Shown: in pieces, positions 38,089 through 50,350 of the stretch
Layout: every line of letters begins with the position of its first letter
Numbering within the stretch: the stretch's first letter is position 1
NCBI GenBank assembly: GCA_036898135.1
Contig: CM072519.1
Span: 65,520,779-65,584,778, forward strand
Direction of reading: 5' to 3'
Source: Oncomelania hupensis
Lineage: Eukaryota; Mollusca; Gastropoda; Littorinimorpha; Pomatiopsidae
DNA length: 64,000 nucleotides
The notes under the pieces: model-generated
The model's input: the letters and a program-made list of their open reading frames with translations, nothing else
The model's database searches: none
What the model was told of the DNA's origin: nothing
Made by a program: the position numbers and the translations under genes

Positions 38089-38415
38089 TTAACGTGCCAT
38101 CGGTTGTTTCGTGCGATCAGTCCTGAGATTAAAGTGCATGGACCCAATTGTGTTATCTAATCGTGCATCTTTCACACTATAAGATTCTAGTCCGTTATAA
38201 TTCTCGATCTGTTCACCGTCAACGCCCTCGGATAAAACGAGATAGTTAAAGATGTTGGGATATGTGACAGGTGGCCAGCAAGACATGTCATAAATCCACT
38301 TCGATGAGGGCACCGAGGCAGGATGAGGATCCTTTGTGCCATTTTTTAAATTTAACAGATAGTCATTTTTATGTTTCCATCGTTTTTCAGACTTTGCTAA
38401 AGTCGCCATGAACAT
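38089..38415 (-). pseudogene. N-terminal fragment of a transposon protein of the YqaJ-associated kind
   Basis: The 108-residue frame contains SKWIYDMSCWPPVTYPNIFN followed by YLVLSEGVDGEQIENYNGLE. The WPPV-Y-P-N-I-NYL phrase and a later Y-LE(S/A)Y are, from memory, the conserved opening of invertebrate transposon proteins with downstream zinc-finger and YqaJ-type nuclease domains. Here the homology stops after the ESY. Convergent with the THAP fragment inside one fold-back element. Assignment tentative. Confidence 0.4.
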
Positions 38416-38628
38416 AAATTACTTCAGAGAGCGATGGACAATTCCTTTGAATCACGGCAGACTTTGTTGAGACCGGAAATGGCTTGCACCAAGTAAATCC
38501 AACCATTTCAGATTTTCAGACCATTCTAGAATGTAACCATTTCCCGTAAACTTGTGAATACGACCAGATCCAGGGTCGCTTAGAACGTTACAAAATAAAA
38601 ATAATCGAAGGGAGAGAAGCAGTTATAC

Positions 38629-39185
38629 AATGAGAAAGTTAGTATAAAATTATTGTAAGGCGCCGACTAGAAAATAATTGTGGCGAATGCATTCTACAGG
38701 TACAATTCATTGTACGTGTTATAAAATGTATTCTATAGATATAAGTGCTCGTTGTTGCTATAAAATGAAGTGTTTACAGATAAAAGGAAGTTTTATAGAT
38801 CGTTTTTTCTATAAAATGACTTGTTTATAGATACAATGACTTGTTTATAGGTAAAATGAATTGGTTACTTATAAAATGTTTTGTTTATAGATAAAATGAA
38901 TTGGTTACTTATAAAATGTTTTGTTTATAAATAAAATAGTTTTTTGTGTTTAATATATTTACAAACGGCGTGACGATTCGTGTATGATCTCTTGTATATC
39001 GTAAAATGTAGTCTGTAGCTATAAAAATGTTGCTTTATAGCTATAAAAATTGTTGTATTGCTATAGAATGTATTTTATAGGTATATAATTCATTTTATAA
39101 TTATACCATATCTTTTATACAGGTAAAATGTATGTTCTATAGATATATTGAAAATAACCATTTAATTTACAAATGGCGCTTCATA
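38629..39185 (-). repeat. Right long TIR of the fold-back element
   Basis: Inverse of 36312-36780. Includes two near-identical 50-base units with AAAATGAATTGGTTACTTAT (about 38857-38940) that explain its extra length. Confidence 0.78.
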
Positions 39186-39353
39186 CATACTAGGCTTTTA
39201 CACCGAAGATTTTATTAAGTTCAGTTACACGTAATTATTTACTCCCCTTTACTACTCCATGGCCATTCGCTCCTTCCATCGGGAATTCCCCGAGAAGTTC
39301 TGCTGAAAGTGAAAATCAACTTTCAGTTTCAGGAGATTTATATTTATTGAGTT

Positions 39354-39515
39354 TTGTGTGCGTGCATATGGTTAATATTGTGTGTGTCTGTGTGTGTGTA
39401 TATGTATGCGTGTGTGTGTGTGTGTGTGCGGGCCTGTGTGTTTGTGCGCCTGTGTTATCACTGCCCTGTGTGGGTGTGTGGGTGTGTGTGTGCGTGCGTG
39501 TGTGCGTGCAAGCGT
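39354..39515. repeat. Imperfect GT microsatellite
   Basis: TGTG/GCGTG units with interruptions. Overlapping Cys/Val frames are artefacts. Confidence 0.9.
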
Positions 39516-39629
39516 CGCAATAATACAATTCGAAACATTTCAAAAATCCTAGGTTATTTTATTGCTATTACATAAACTAACCTTTTATTATAACTATCAT
39601 TAATCTTGTATAATGTCCAATTATCTATG

Positions 39630-40545
39630 AGAAGTTTTCTGGACAACTGAAAATATATACTGATGGATCTGTTCTTCACACAGATGAAGCAAGAGCTGCG
39701 TTTGTAATACCGGATTTAAATATATTAGAAATATATTATATAGGGAAAGGATATTCGATATTCACTGCTGAATTAATTGCGATATTATTGGCTCTAAATA
39801 CAATTTCTAATCTTTCTGTGAGTATATTCAGCGTTGTTTTATGCGTAGATTCTATGTCAGTTTTACAAGCATTGAATTCAGATAATAATGGTGAAAGAAA
39901 ATAAATTATTTTGGAAATTAAAAATATTATTCACAGTTTGATAACTAATGGCACTCAGGTGAATTTTGTCTGGATTCCCTCACATAGTGGTTTCCTTTAT
40001 AATGATTGGGCTGATCGGGCTGCAAAACTTGGTGCTTCAAATATTAATTCTCAAACAATAAAAATACCGTTGTCTTCTAAAGAAATTCAAAACTCTATAG
40101 AAAATAAATTTGTAAAAGACATTAAACTTACTTGCAACTATAATAAACCTTGTGAAATTGCTAGATCAGTTTCAAGTATGGCACATAGAATAATATTAAA
40201 CTCAATTAAAACCAAATATTGTAAAAGTGTAAAATGTATATGTGGTGAATCAATTTCTCTGAAACATGTATTACTTCAATGCAGTAATATGCGTCCATTT
40301 GTGCCAACTGATGTTTCTATTATCGATTCCATTGATAACATAAGCTTTGATATAAGCGTTAGATTAGCAAAAGCTTTGATTGATTCTCCAGTTGCTCAGT
40401 TTATATAATTATGTATTTTATATGTATGGATGTATGGATATATCTGGTGTAAATGTGTGTGAATGCGTGCGTACGTCTTATCATCTCGATGAAGAAGACC
40501 TTAATAAAACAACCAACCAACAAATCTCTATCTATATCTCTAGAT
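39630..40545 (+). pseudogene. LINE 3' end with RNase H domain (I/Jockey-like), one stop
   Basis: RNase HI residues are in order: YTDGS (39655), TAELIAILLAL (about 39757), CVDSMSVLQAL (about 39842), then VWIPSHSG (39967) and NDWADRAAK (about 40003). The four acidic catalytic positions are kept. One in-frame stop TAA at 39902-39904 splits the reading frame; the downstream part is open from 39911 to 40408. It then reads a CKSVKCICGE ... LKHVLLQC zinc-knuckle-like C-terminus as in I-type LINEs. The 3' untranslated region ends AATAAAACAACCAACCAACA at about 40524. RT is absent (5' truncation). Confidence 0.78.
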
Positions 40546-40546
40546 A

Positions 40547-40552
<6 letters not shown>

Positions 40553-40627
<75 letters not shown>

Positions 40628-40640
40628 ATCTATCTATCTA

Positions 40641-40700
<60 letters not shown>
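40553..40700. repeat. TA microsatellite with TATC core
   Basis: TA run, then four TATC units (40624-40643), then TA again. It directly follows the LINE tail. Confidence 0.97.
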
Positions 40701-41062
40701 CTCTGAAAATGGCTATCACCGTCCGTACAGCACCTCTTAATGGGAAGACGGTGGAGGGGGTGAGGGTGGGGGGCAGGGGTGGAATAAAACAAGTCAAGGG
40801 AGGCAATTGCTTTAAACATCAAGAAAGGTAACTATCCAGCCGTCAAAGGTGGACAAAAAGTGCGACATACTGGCTTTCCATGTGCTTCTCCATCAGCTAT
40901 AAAGAGTTCAATTGTAGTCCAATTTAATTCATAAAGCCGGGTTCTCCTGTCGGCTTTCGACCTTTACCAAAGGTCTCGTCGGAGGAGGTTTGGCCTTGAA
41001 TGCTTAGACTACACCGAGTGCAGTCTATATGTACTGCATGGGTAGTCACAAAGACCTTACAT

Positions 41063-41632
41063 TACATTACATGATTATTGCTTTAGGTCCAGCGGACTCT
41101 TCCGAGCCAAATCAGGACCGGACAACCCCTGATCCGCATAAAAGATCTGCTGAAACAACCCTAGTGGTAAAACTGAAAGCTCTCCACCAGCCAGTCACTT
41201 TACAATAAAGACATACCACGCAGGGGACGCTGAGGCTGTACTCTCATTTATCGAACCCCCGTTTACAAAAACAAAAAATAGAATACAAACATCATTATAA
41301 ATTATTTTTAAAAAAAAAAAAAAACATACATTGCTAAATAATAACATCCATAGGAAGCCCTAGTGACTACCTGGCAGAAAGCGTCCAATATTCCCAAGCT
41401 GATCCAACAGACCTCATACACAAATAAGAGTCTTGTCCCGGAAGAGTTTTCAAGAAAAAAGGTAGATGACTGGTCTAGCGAAGAAAAAGATAGTATAGCA
41501 GATTGATAGAACAGAGCAGGAATGAGAAAGAGCAAATGAGAAAGACAGCGACAGCGGGAATTTAAAGCACTAAATTTCCAGAAAGTGGGGATACTATTTA
41601 TACTGAAACCCCCGGCACCCCAACGGGGGTGG
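41063..41632 (+). mobile_element. Unclassified 570-bp repeat, copy 3 (best preserved)
   Basis: Begins after ACATTACATTACATG and runs TTATTGCTTTAGGTCCAGCG to CCCCGGCACCCCAACGGGGG, including the TACTATTTATACTGAAACCC block whose complement gives TATAAATA. The ACATT run at its left end also precedes an aborted TTATTGCTTTAGGT fragment at 59669-59683. Confidence 0.72.
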
Positions 41633-41754
41633 TCAGTCACAAAGACACCGTTGAGAAGTTCACATTAGGGAGAAGCCAGTCGCAAATTGAAAAACCTATA
41701 AGCTGACAAACGCCTTATGCTGAAAAAGAATTGACTGGTTTTCCATATTGGACA

Positions 41755-42043
41755 ACACGATGACCTGCTCACAGTGGTGAAGAAACGGAAACTCCGATGG
41801 TATGGCCACGTCACCAGATCATCAGGCCTTGCAAAGACCATTCTGCAAGGCACAGTGCAAGGAGGTAGAAGAAGGGGGAGACCGAAAAAGAGGTGGGAGG
41901 ACAACATTCGAGAATGGACTGGTTTGACACTGAGCGAAGCCATGAGGGCTGCTGAGGACAGAGAAAGATGGAGTATGCTGGTTAAGCGATCATCTGTGGT
42001 GCCCCTACGACCTTCGGGTTATGGGACAGGATAGGGATAGGAT
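41755..42043 (+). mobile_element. GATAG-tailed LINE 3' end, copy 1
   Basis: The open frame at 41774-42034 reads the C-terminal tail of an RTE-like reverse transcriptase: KKRKLRWYGHVTRSSGLAKT, then QGGRRRGRPKKRWEDNIREW and LVKRSSVVPLRPSGYGTG. It ends GGGACAGGATAGGGATAGG. 5'-truncated; no RT motif. Confidence 0.78.
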
Positions 42044-42800
42044 ATAGGTTTTCCATAGCATAAGAAAGCGCCTGAATAAAGTCATCTAAACATAGCCTTG
42101 TTCATTAGGCCTACACATCATTTTATTTTTTTTTTAAATCTGTATTTGCATTATCATCAGATTACCAGAAGCATCATTTCACAGATCGAAATATGAGATA
42201 ATAATATTGACTTAAGTCTACGTGCTTTGTTTGATACTTTGCAGAATAATCTTTTGATTTTGAATTCCTTAAACTTTAACATCACAACATTTTAGATCGA
42301 GCCTTCTCTTACAACCGAAACTTTAATCATTAATCAATTACCATTGTTGGCGTGTTGTGTTAGGTGCCAAGCCGATAGATAGCCTCTAATGCTCTGAAGT
42401 GAGGTAAGGGCGAAATAGGAGGGAGGTGAAACCATGCGACACTGCATGAGGTACGAGCACGGGAGAGAACTCCACCCCTCCTTCCTGCTTCTCTTGTCTC
42501 CCCTGATCTCCAGGAGCGCTGTCTAAACAGTGCGCAAGGTAGTGGTTAGCGCAGCAATGATCACAGGCTGACATTAGATCCTGGATTTGGGATAGCAAGG
42601 TTCAGAAAAGAAGAGTATTAATAGAAGATTAATGCGGTCGGTTTTATAGTATTTTTACATTTCGCGAAAATGCGTTTACCCGGGAATTTTACATTGTTGT
42701 AACATGACAATATAACAGGATAACAGGAACTTATTTCGCCAATTGACATGTAATAGATACAACAATCGGAATATTATTTGGTGTTGGACAATGGCAGAAT
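42044..42800. other. Unassigned sequence
   Basis: No domain-bearing frame or recognisable repeat. Confidence 0.4.
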
Positions 42801-42816
42801 GTTTTATATTTAACAT

Positions 42817-43010
42817 CTCTCTCTCTCTCTCTTTCTCTCTCTCTTACACACACGCACGCACACACACATACCAACATACACAAATACACATGCATGCACA
42901 ACCACACTCACTCGCACAAACATACCCAAAGGCTCGCACACACAGTCATCGTATGTATTAATACTTCACACACACATACACACACACACACAAACACACA
43001 CACATACTTC
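42817..43010. repeat. TC then CA microsatellites
   Basis: TC at 42817-42843 and imperfect CA runs at 42848-42880 and 42966-43005. Confidence 0.9.
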
Positions 43011-43510
43011 CTCTCACAGTGAGAGCATCATTATTACGTGGTAGTTCATAGCTATGATATAATAGGCAATCGGATGCTCAAATCCAGCGCTAAGGCGTAA
43101 ATGTTTCAGTGGCGCAACACTCATTGTGAATGTTAACAAGGATCTATCACGGATGAATTGGTGAAACTGGGAAACTTTAAGAAGAATGAAGCTCCGTAGC
43201 CAGAAAGTAGACTATACACGAGGGAGTTTAGAGGTTTGATGCTTTTGTACACAAATATAAATGGCAGAATAATTGCAGAAAGTGAGAGCGCTTTTGAACG
43301 TCTTCTGGTGGATGATCTGAGTCCATTAAAAATGTATTAAAAAGCAAACAAATAAACAACAACGACAACAGATGAGCGCTAGCATTCAACATTTACAATA
43401 ATATGACAAACAGATGTATTCATGAAGCAAAAGAATCTAAATTAGAAATTATGTAAAATATTAGAAACTAGTTCACTCTCACTTCTTCAGTCTTTCTTCA
43501 GTTAAAAGTA

Positions 43511-43960
43511 CATACTATCCTATTCTATCCCATAACTCGAAAGTCGTTTTGGCACCACAGATGATCGTTTAACCAGCGTACTCCATCTTTCTCCATCTTC
43601 CATCAGTGTCAAGCCAGTCCATTCTCGAATCAGTACAACTTAATATGTTAATCTGATGAATAAAAATTGATGCAACAACAACAACAACAACCAATCTTGA
43701 ATGTTGTCCTCCCACCTTTTTTTCTGTCTCACTCTTCTTCTGTCTCCTTGCACCGTGCCTTGCTGGATGGGCTTTGCAAGGCCTGATGCTTTGGTGACGT
43801 GGCCATACTATCGGAGTCTCCTTTCTTCACCACTGTGAGCATGCCATCGTGTTGTTCAATGGTTTGTCTTTTCGGACTTTGTCGTTGGTGATGTGTAGTA
43901 TAGGAAATGCCCAGAAGTCTTCTGTAGCCCCTCATATCCATGCTTTGTATTGTTCGTTGT
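43511..43960 (-). mobile_element. GATAG-tailed LINE 3' end, inverted copy 2, with a nested SINE tail
   Basis: The reverse complement follows the other copies from the 3' end (CTATCCTATTC, CATAACTCGAAAGTCGT) to MEMRGYRRLLGISY-like coding near 43940. It is interrupted at about 43629-43692 by the last 60 bases of SINE family C (TTAATCTGATGAATAAAAAT plus CAA tail). LINE sequence resumes with GAATGTTGTCCTCCCACC. Decayed by several small gaps. Confidence 0.7.
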
Positions 43961-44950
43961 TTGAAAGTACAACTCCTTGCTACGAGTTCCTAATACGAAC
44001 CATGCCACTTTTGCCCGTTCTCCTCACGCTGTCAGACCTCAGCAGGAAGGCGTCTAGAGTGAAGGTAGCAGTTAGCCTCAGCGACAACAACAACAATGCT
44101 TGTGCTAGCCATTAGCCAACAGTTTAGACTAGACTATAGAGTCACAGCGCCTGCCGAGGTATTACAGTTCTGGAACAATGTCATGGTACAACCTCCGCAG
44201 GCTCTTTATGCTCAGGGTGTACAGTTGAAGAAGATACGGGTGGGCCTAAGGACCCCAATCTGGGATCACACTGCGAATCAAAGTGTTGTGTCCACTCTGC
44301 ACAACGGGTACCTTCGCTAAGCGGGTAGACTGAGTGACCAATGTGGTCATTTCCTAGTCACAAACCACTCAGCATGAAGATGTGGACACTGCTAATGGAA
44401 AAGGAAAAAAATGTAAGGGTATATAGGACACCTCTCTTATGACAACACCTCCACCCCCTCCCCCACTTCTATCCCCGCCCCACCTTTCTACCAATACGGG
44501 TGGACCGAGTGACCACAAACAACTCAGCAGAAGATTTTGTAATTTAGATATTGCTAACTGGAAAAGTGAAAACTCCGTGGACTATTAATTTTTTTTTTTA
44601 AGTTCAGCTTGAATCTTTAAACAGAATATCTGAAGACCGGCATGAAACCGATCGAGTGAGTTTTCAATAAAGATTATCTCCAAGATGCTCGTATCATTCA
44701 TTTCTAGTTCCTTCTGTTTAGGGGAAACAGCTTCAACCTGTATGTTTTACAAACCACTGTTTGCCTGTCTTGTCTGTGAAACGTTTCAATCAATATTAGA
44801 TACTCTGCCGTCTGCATCAGGTGCAGCGATCTCTATCTAATGCCGTGTCAACTTCATTGTTTCGCGACTGCCCTTACACGCCTTCAGCATCCATTTTTGA
44901 GCAGATAGATGCGCTGTATAAGAGATATCCACGACCGTACTTTAAAAAAA
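43961..44950. other. Unassigned sequence
   Basis: Two phrases recur about 180 bases apart (CGGGTAGACTGAGTGACCA near 44320 and CGGGTGGACCGAGTGACCA near 44497), showing a decayed local duplication. No gene. Confidence 0.45.
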
Positions 44951-44952
44951 AA

Positions 44953-45279
44953 GTCCTTCTTGGGATGATAAGAGTATAAACCGAGGTCTAGTCTGTGCAC
45001 GTAGACTAGCATACTCATTCCATCGCACAGACTTTAAAGATTCTGACGCCCATGTTCTAGACGGCTGAGCGCCGGCTACACAAATACACACCAGCTAGCG
45101 CCCAGGTCCTTTCTTTCCCACCCCCGGTCGCCTCGGATGGTGCTCAGTTGTCTGGGGCGCCAGACGATGCGCCTTTAAGGCAGCAAGTGGGAACCTCGAG
45201 CAGCGTGAGTGAAATCCTGTATTGGCCAGCGCCTTGAGTAACATTTGAGTTGAAAAAGCGCTGTGTAGGAAGAATAAAA

Positions 45280-45338
<59 letters not shown>

Positions 45339-45340
45339 AA
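44953..45340 (+). mobile_element. SINE family A, 5'-truncated copy with AAAT tail
   Basis: GAGTATAAACCGAGGTCTAG, GACTTTAAAGATTCTGACGC, TTGGCCAGCGCCTTGAGTAA and an AAAT array at about 45266-45339 parallel 820-1183. The tRNA head is lost. Confidence 0.78.
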
Positions 45341-46257
45341 CACTCAAATTATGGAAAGGAACAAGCAAATAAATAAAAGATGGATTGGAACAGATCTTTT
45401 GTCGCTGTCGGGCTGTTACTAAGGTTATACAGGCAGTGGGCCCTCAGACGACGCTGATCCCAATGTCAGTGTCGGAGGCTGCTAAGGTCATACACCTACA
45501 CACAGTCTATGTTTGATAGATCTCTGACACTCGGCCAGCGCCAAGGTCGCCTGTTCAGTGCAAACCTGGCCTATTAGCAGTTATGGACACACAACACTAG
45601 TGACTGTCCAAAGAGTTACTCCTTTATTCAGCTCTGACACTACAGTATATCATGACTTATTTCACAATGGCTCTAAACCTACAGTAAGAGCCCTCGACGT
45701 CTTGCGGGTTTGCCAACTTCAAGCCAATTTCCGACACCCGTTCGTTCATCCAATCACTTCAGACACCAGCTAAGTGCCATTTCCGACGTCCTTTCATTCG
45801 GCCATTTCGCACACACCCCATGTACCCGTTTATCTGGCCATTTCGCCCACCCCATGTAGTGTATACCGCTTCTAAAGCGCTGCTACAGTCGGTCGCTCTT
45901 CTCTTTACCCTATGATTTCCGTGCTGGAAGTGGCTCGTGTCACAACGCATGCTGAGGGCATGCGGAGCTTCTGAGAGACACCCTTTTAACCTTGTCCGAA
46001 GTGCATGATTTATATACTTTTGATTTTTGCAGAGACCATCAGAGTTTACATAATTTGAGCATACTACATTTTCGTGTAATTTATAGAGAAAATACAAATA
46101 TCTTGATTCTTGAATCTGAACACACACACACAGTTTCCACAAGAATGTGTTAAGCGCGCTTTTCTGTGTGGGTAAGTCTTGTCTGTTTGTTTGTCAGTCT
46201 GTGCGTGTATTGGTATGCGCGCTTATCTATATATGTCGGTATTGATGCCAAGGAGCG

Positions 46258-46332
46258 TGTGTGTGTGTATGGGGGGGGGGGGGGGGGTGCGCGCATGTGT
46301 GTGTGTATGTGTGTGTGTGTGCGTGTGTGTGT
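46258..46332. repeat. G run and GT microsatellite
   Basis: GTGTGT, 16 or so G, then GT/GC repeats. Confidence 0.9.
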
Positions 46333-46886
46333 GACATATGCGAAATGGCTGTCTCATAAATTACTTACGGCTGAGATGCATCTCCCGCCGGTAATTTTGC
46401 ACATACAGACCATCATAGCCCTGATTATACTCGTTTCCTCCCCACCTGACGCCGTAATTATTGTATTTCGCAGAGGGCTAGCTCGAAGGAACTCCGGATA
46501 CTCCCGTTCTGGTTTGACGATGGCAGGCTGTCAAATGAAGGTGTCCTGATAAAGACGGGGGGATGTTTGATAAAGAGGAAAAGGTGTTTGATAACGACCT
46601 TTTGGCGTTTGAACCCAGAGCAGGGCACCGAGTATTGAAAGGCCACAAGAGTCGAGACACAGTGTCTATGAATTCTGGGTTGAGCTTCGTACGCTGTGCG
46701 GCTCACTCTCTTGCCTGACACTCTGTGTTCCAGAAGGGTGTGAGGCTGAGAGAAAATAGTGCGGCGTAACATGACGGCGGTGAAGTGGCGGTGGCGCTAG
46801 CTGTATTGTTACGCTATCTTGGCACAAGTACATCCAGGCGCCCCACACCACTTGGTAACATGTTTTCGTCTCTTCTCCTTCTTTCT

Positions 46887-46950
46887 TCCTCTCCTCCTCC
46901 TCCTCCTCCTCCTCCTCCTCCTCCTCCTCCTCCTTCTCCTTCTCCTCCTG
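46887..46950. repeat. TCC microsatellite
   Basis: CTC/TCC array. Confidence 0.95.
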
Positions 46951-46952
46951 AA

Positions 46953-47112
46953 GTGACCTTGTGGAGCAGTGGATTAGTCGCCGATTTCCTATGTCGAAGG
47001 TCGCGGGATCGTTTCCCACAAGGGGTGAGCTTGCTTAATGAGTGACTATTGAGGTCAACGGGGGTTTTCTCCGGGTACTCCGGTTTTCTGCCTCCTTTCA
47101 ATAATGGCATTG
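46953..47112 (+). mobile_element. tRNA-like SINE, family E
   Basis: GACCTTGTGGAGCAGTGGAT (A-box-like, about 46957) and GCGGGATCGTTTCCCAC (B-box-like, about 47004), then TTTTCTCCGGGTACTCCGGT and TTTCTGCC. The last phrase is, from memory, widespread in SINEs of marine invertebrates. Confidence 0.5.
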
Positions 47113-47267
47113 TATGCGTCAATCAAAATTTAAAAAAAAAACACTTTCGTCTGTTAATAGCGATCTCCTTGCATTTACACCACACGTTTCAGTAATGAAT
47201 GAGTGTTTGCTGAGACTGTATGAGTGTCTGTTGGTTTAGATCACCGCGCATTGAACCTGATTGGTGA

Positions 47268-47359
<92 letters not shown>

Positions 47360-47394
47360 GTCGCTGTGTTGTTGTTGTTGTTGTTGTTTGTGTT
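47268..47394. repeat. ATT array then GTT array
   Basis: About 92 bases of ATT, then GTT at 47368-47388. Confidence 0.95.
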
Positions 47395-47466
47395 GTCGAT
47401 CCTCTGACTTCCAGTTTCTCTTTCTCATCTTTCTTTGTCCGTTTGTCTTGTTTGTTTTTTTTGCAG

Positions 47467-48023
47467 GAAGTCCTCTCCAGGATCGCACAAACAACTGCTG
47501 CCCTGGCAAGGTTGAAGCTCATTTGGAAAGACTGGACCATCCATCAGTCTACATTCCAAGGTAAGACTGCTGCGCTCCCTTGTCATCTCCATCTTCCTAT
47601 ACGCTTGCGAAACATGGACCCTCACAGCAGATCTACAACGAAGAATACAAAGCATGGAGATGAGGTGCTACAGAAGACTTCTGGGCATTTCTTATACCAA
47701 GCACATCACCAACGACGATGTCCGACAGACCATCACACAAGCCATTGGACAACACGATGACCTGCTCACAGTGGTGGGGAAACGGAACTCTGATGATATG
47801 GCCACGTCACCAGATCATCAGGTCTTGAAAAGACTATTCTGCATGGCACAGTGTAAGGAGGTAGAAGAAGAGGGAGGCCGAACAAGAGGTGGGAGGACAA
47901 CATTCGAGAATGGACTGGTTTGACACTGAGCGAAATGACAGAGAAAGATGGAGTACGCTGGTTAAACGATCATCTGTGATGCCCCAACGACCTTCGAGTT
48001 ACGGGATAGGATAGGATAGGATT
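47467..48023 (+). mobile_element. GATAG-tailed LINE 3' end, copy 3
   Basis: From GAAGTCCTCTCCAGGATCGC to CGGGATAGGATAGGATAGG. Encodes, over several frames, the same YACETWTLTADLQRR-like and RCYRRLLGISYT phrases as the minus-strand copy at 48803. Frameshifts near 47540, 47780 and 47910 make it dead. Confidence 0.75.
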
Positions 48024-48720
48024 ATTTTATTTTATTTTATTTTATTTTATTTTATTCTCCTCTGATGTTTTAGATGATGGCAAGAGTGAAGACATCGAGG
48101 ACGATGACACCTATACCTCACAGTTTTTGTTGCTGCCTACACTACACCGAAGTTGCTTCTTAGACAGACCACATCGACTTCGTCGTCGTAAATGTGCGAA
48201 CAATGACAATTTGATTCGAATTCGTCGACGATGATATGGAAGAGGAGGAGAAAAGAAGGGACGGATGACGATATCGATACTACGCTAATTGTTGGCGACG
48301 ACGACGACGTCGACATTTCTGCTAGTTGTGTGCCGTTGTAGAACATTAGCCAGCAAACAAGACATTAACCAGACGCACCCCACTGAGATGGAAAAGGCGA
48401 AAGGGGCCTCAAAGGTTACACCTCATATAGACTCAATCTAGCGTCACAACCGCACAACTGCATTGTCTGGAATGTGTGCATGATTGAGTACATGAATGCC
48501 TTCAGTCTGTGCTGGGAATGAATGAATGAAACTTCATCAAGCGCATAAACATATCCATACGAAGATTATCTTTCTTTGTAGCGTTAGAATCAGGCAGCCG
48601 TGATATAAAAAAAAAAACAACAATTAAAAAACATAAAAGGACAGACTGTTTAGAACTATGGTATAAATGGTAGAATGGTATATCGAATTATTGTATATAA
48701 TATAGTCGGATGGTCGAATC
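48024..48720. other. Unassigned sequence
   Basis: A TTTTA run at 48024-48055, then GA/CG-rich sequence near 48070-48330 with GATGAC and CGACGACG runs. No intact gene or domain. Confidence 0.4.
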
Positions 48721-48722
48721 TG

Positions 48723-48723
<1 letters not shown>

Positions 48724-48797
<74 letters not shown>
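48724..48797. repeat. TC then AC microsatellite
   Basis: TC to 48780, AC to 48797, directly before a LINE 3' tail. Confidence 0.95.
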
Positions 48798-48802
48798 AAC
48801 AC

Positions 48803-49568
48803 CTATCATATCCTATCCTATCCCGTAACTCGGAGGTCGTAGGGGCACCGCAGATGATCGTTTAACCAGCGTACTCCATCTTTCCCTGTCCTCAGCAACC
48901 CTGATGGTTTCGCTCAGTGTCAAACTAGTCCATTCTCGAATGTTGTCCTCCCACCTCTTTTTCGGTCTCCCTCTTCTTCTACCTCCTTGCACTGTGCCTT
49001 GCAGGATGGTCTTTGCAATACCTTATGATCTGGTGACGTGGCCATACCATCGGAGTTTCCGTTTTTTCACCACTGTAAGCAGGTCATCGTGTTGTCTAAT
49101 GGCTTGTGTGATGGTCAGTCGGACTTCGTCGTTGGTGATGTGCTGGGTATAAGAAATGCCCAGAAGTCTTCTGTAGCACCTCATCTCCATGCTTAGTATT
49201 CTTCGTTGGAGATCTGCTGTGAGGGTCCATGTTTCGCAAGCATATAGGAAGATGGAGATAACAAGGGAGTGCAGCATCCTTACCTTGGAATGTAGACTGA
49301 TGGTCCTGTCTTTCCAAATGGGCTTCAACCTTGCCAGGGCAGCAGTTGTTTGTGCGATCCTGGAGAGGACTTCCTGTCAGGACCCATTGTCTGATACAAT
49401 GGCTCCTAAATATTTGAAGCTATGCACTTTGTTGAGGGATTGGCCTTGGACTTTGATGTCCGTGTTTATGCCATTGGTGTTGTTAGTCATCATTTTGGTT
49501 TTCTCTACACTTATTTCCATTCCATAGGCTCTGGAGATGGTGTCAAGCCTCTGTACCAGCTGTTCGAG
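48803..49568 (-). mobile_element. GATAG-tailed LINE, inverted copy 4, longest
   Basis: Extends furthest into the protein. The minus-strand frame up to 49568 reads LEQLVQRLDTISRAYGMEIS then VEKTKMM and FKYLGAIVSDNGS, which is the RT thumb and YLG motif of RTE/Jockey-like LINEs. A frameshift near 49378 leads into RIAQTTAALARLKPIWKDRT, LYACETWTLTADLQRR and CYRRLLGISYTQHITNDEV, continuing to the common 3' end at 48803. It starts against an AC microsatellite. RT catalytic YADD is not included. Confidence 0.82.
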
Positions 49569-49571
49569 TTC

Positions 49572-49572
<1 letters not shown>

Positions 49573-49641
<69 letters not shown>
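49573..49641. repeat. AC microsatellite
   Basis: Pure AC run at the 5' truncation point of the LINE copy. Confidence 0.97.
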
Positions 49642-49642
<1 letters not shown>

Positions 49643-50350
49643 AATCCAAGAGACGTGGTGGCCCAAACTGTTAAACACTTATGAAACACTAGCTCGACAA
49701 CTCTACCAGCTGATCTATCTTCTCTTCGCGTCTCACATGCAAACGCATCTGAACTTGTCATCACACAGTTATACATTTAGTGGGATTGGTAACTGGTAAC
49801 ATAAAAATAATAGTGGCAATTTAACCCTACAAATAATCTTAGCATGAATGAGAAATACAGAGCGCTCAGAGTGGCTTTCCTTTCCAACAAAATTCCCGTC
49901 ATTATTGGCAGTGTCTGTGGAGCAACTTTCATTATATATTCCACCACAGCTTTCATCATTTCAACAAGCTTTCGCGGAGTTCCTTTTATGATTCCATCGC
50001 CCATATCGTATGGTACCATCTAAAGAGAGAAAGAAGCAGGGATCTGGCGGTTTCGCTAAGCTGTTTATGAAAATGGCAAATTTATAAGGCGGCTGTTTTG
50101 CATAAGACCGCAGATCAGCTGATAAGAGGATACCAACCAGACGGCTCTGATTTTTGCCAGAAGCGTCTGAATGGTTGCGAGGTCTTTTTGCGTTGAAGGA
50201 TGACTGTAAGAAACATTACACGCACGCACAACGAAGTCTATTACAAACAATGCAAAAGCCCTTTACATTTTTTTATAAGCTATTATAAAATGTGTATAAT
50301 AAATAGAAAAAGAAACCCAATGAACAACGTTGAACGGGGTCGATTACTTT
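49642..50350. other. Unassigned sequence
   Basis: No domain-bearing frame on either strand. It precedes the decayed LTR element. Confidence 0.4.

Larger units (their letters stand above)
36306..39191. mobile_element. Fold-back DNA element with TIRs of about 500 bp and 6-bp duplication
   Basis: Element 36312-39185 starts TATGAGGCGCC and ends GGCGCTTCATA. CATACT lies directly outside on both sides (36306-36311 and 39186-39191). The left TIR runs to about 36780 and the right from about 38629, alike for hundreds of bases (for example CGCCATTTGTAAATTAAAT, TATCTATAGAACATACATTT and CACGCCGTTTGTAAATAT on inverted strands). The right arm is longer because a TTTATAGATAAAATGAATTG-type unit is repeated. 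The core holds a poly-G tract and fragments of a THAP-like and a YqaJ-associated-like transposon protein, but no transposase core. Probably a non-autonomous derivative. Confidence 0.8.

Noticed and set aside
47189..47760. Tyr-, Leu- and Asn-rich frames
   Set aside because: ATT/GTT microsatellite plus a frameshifted LINE fragment.
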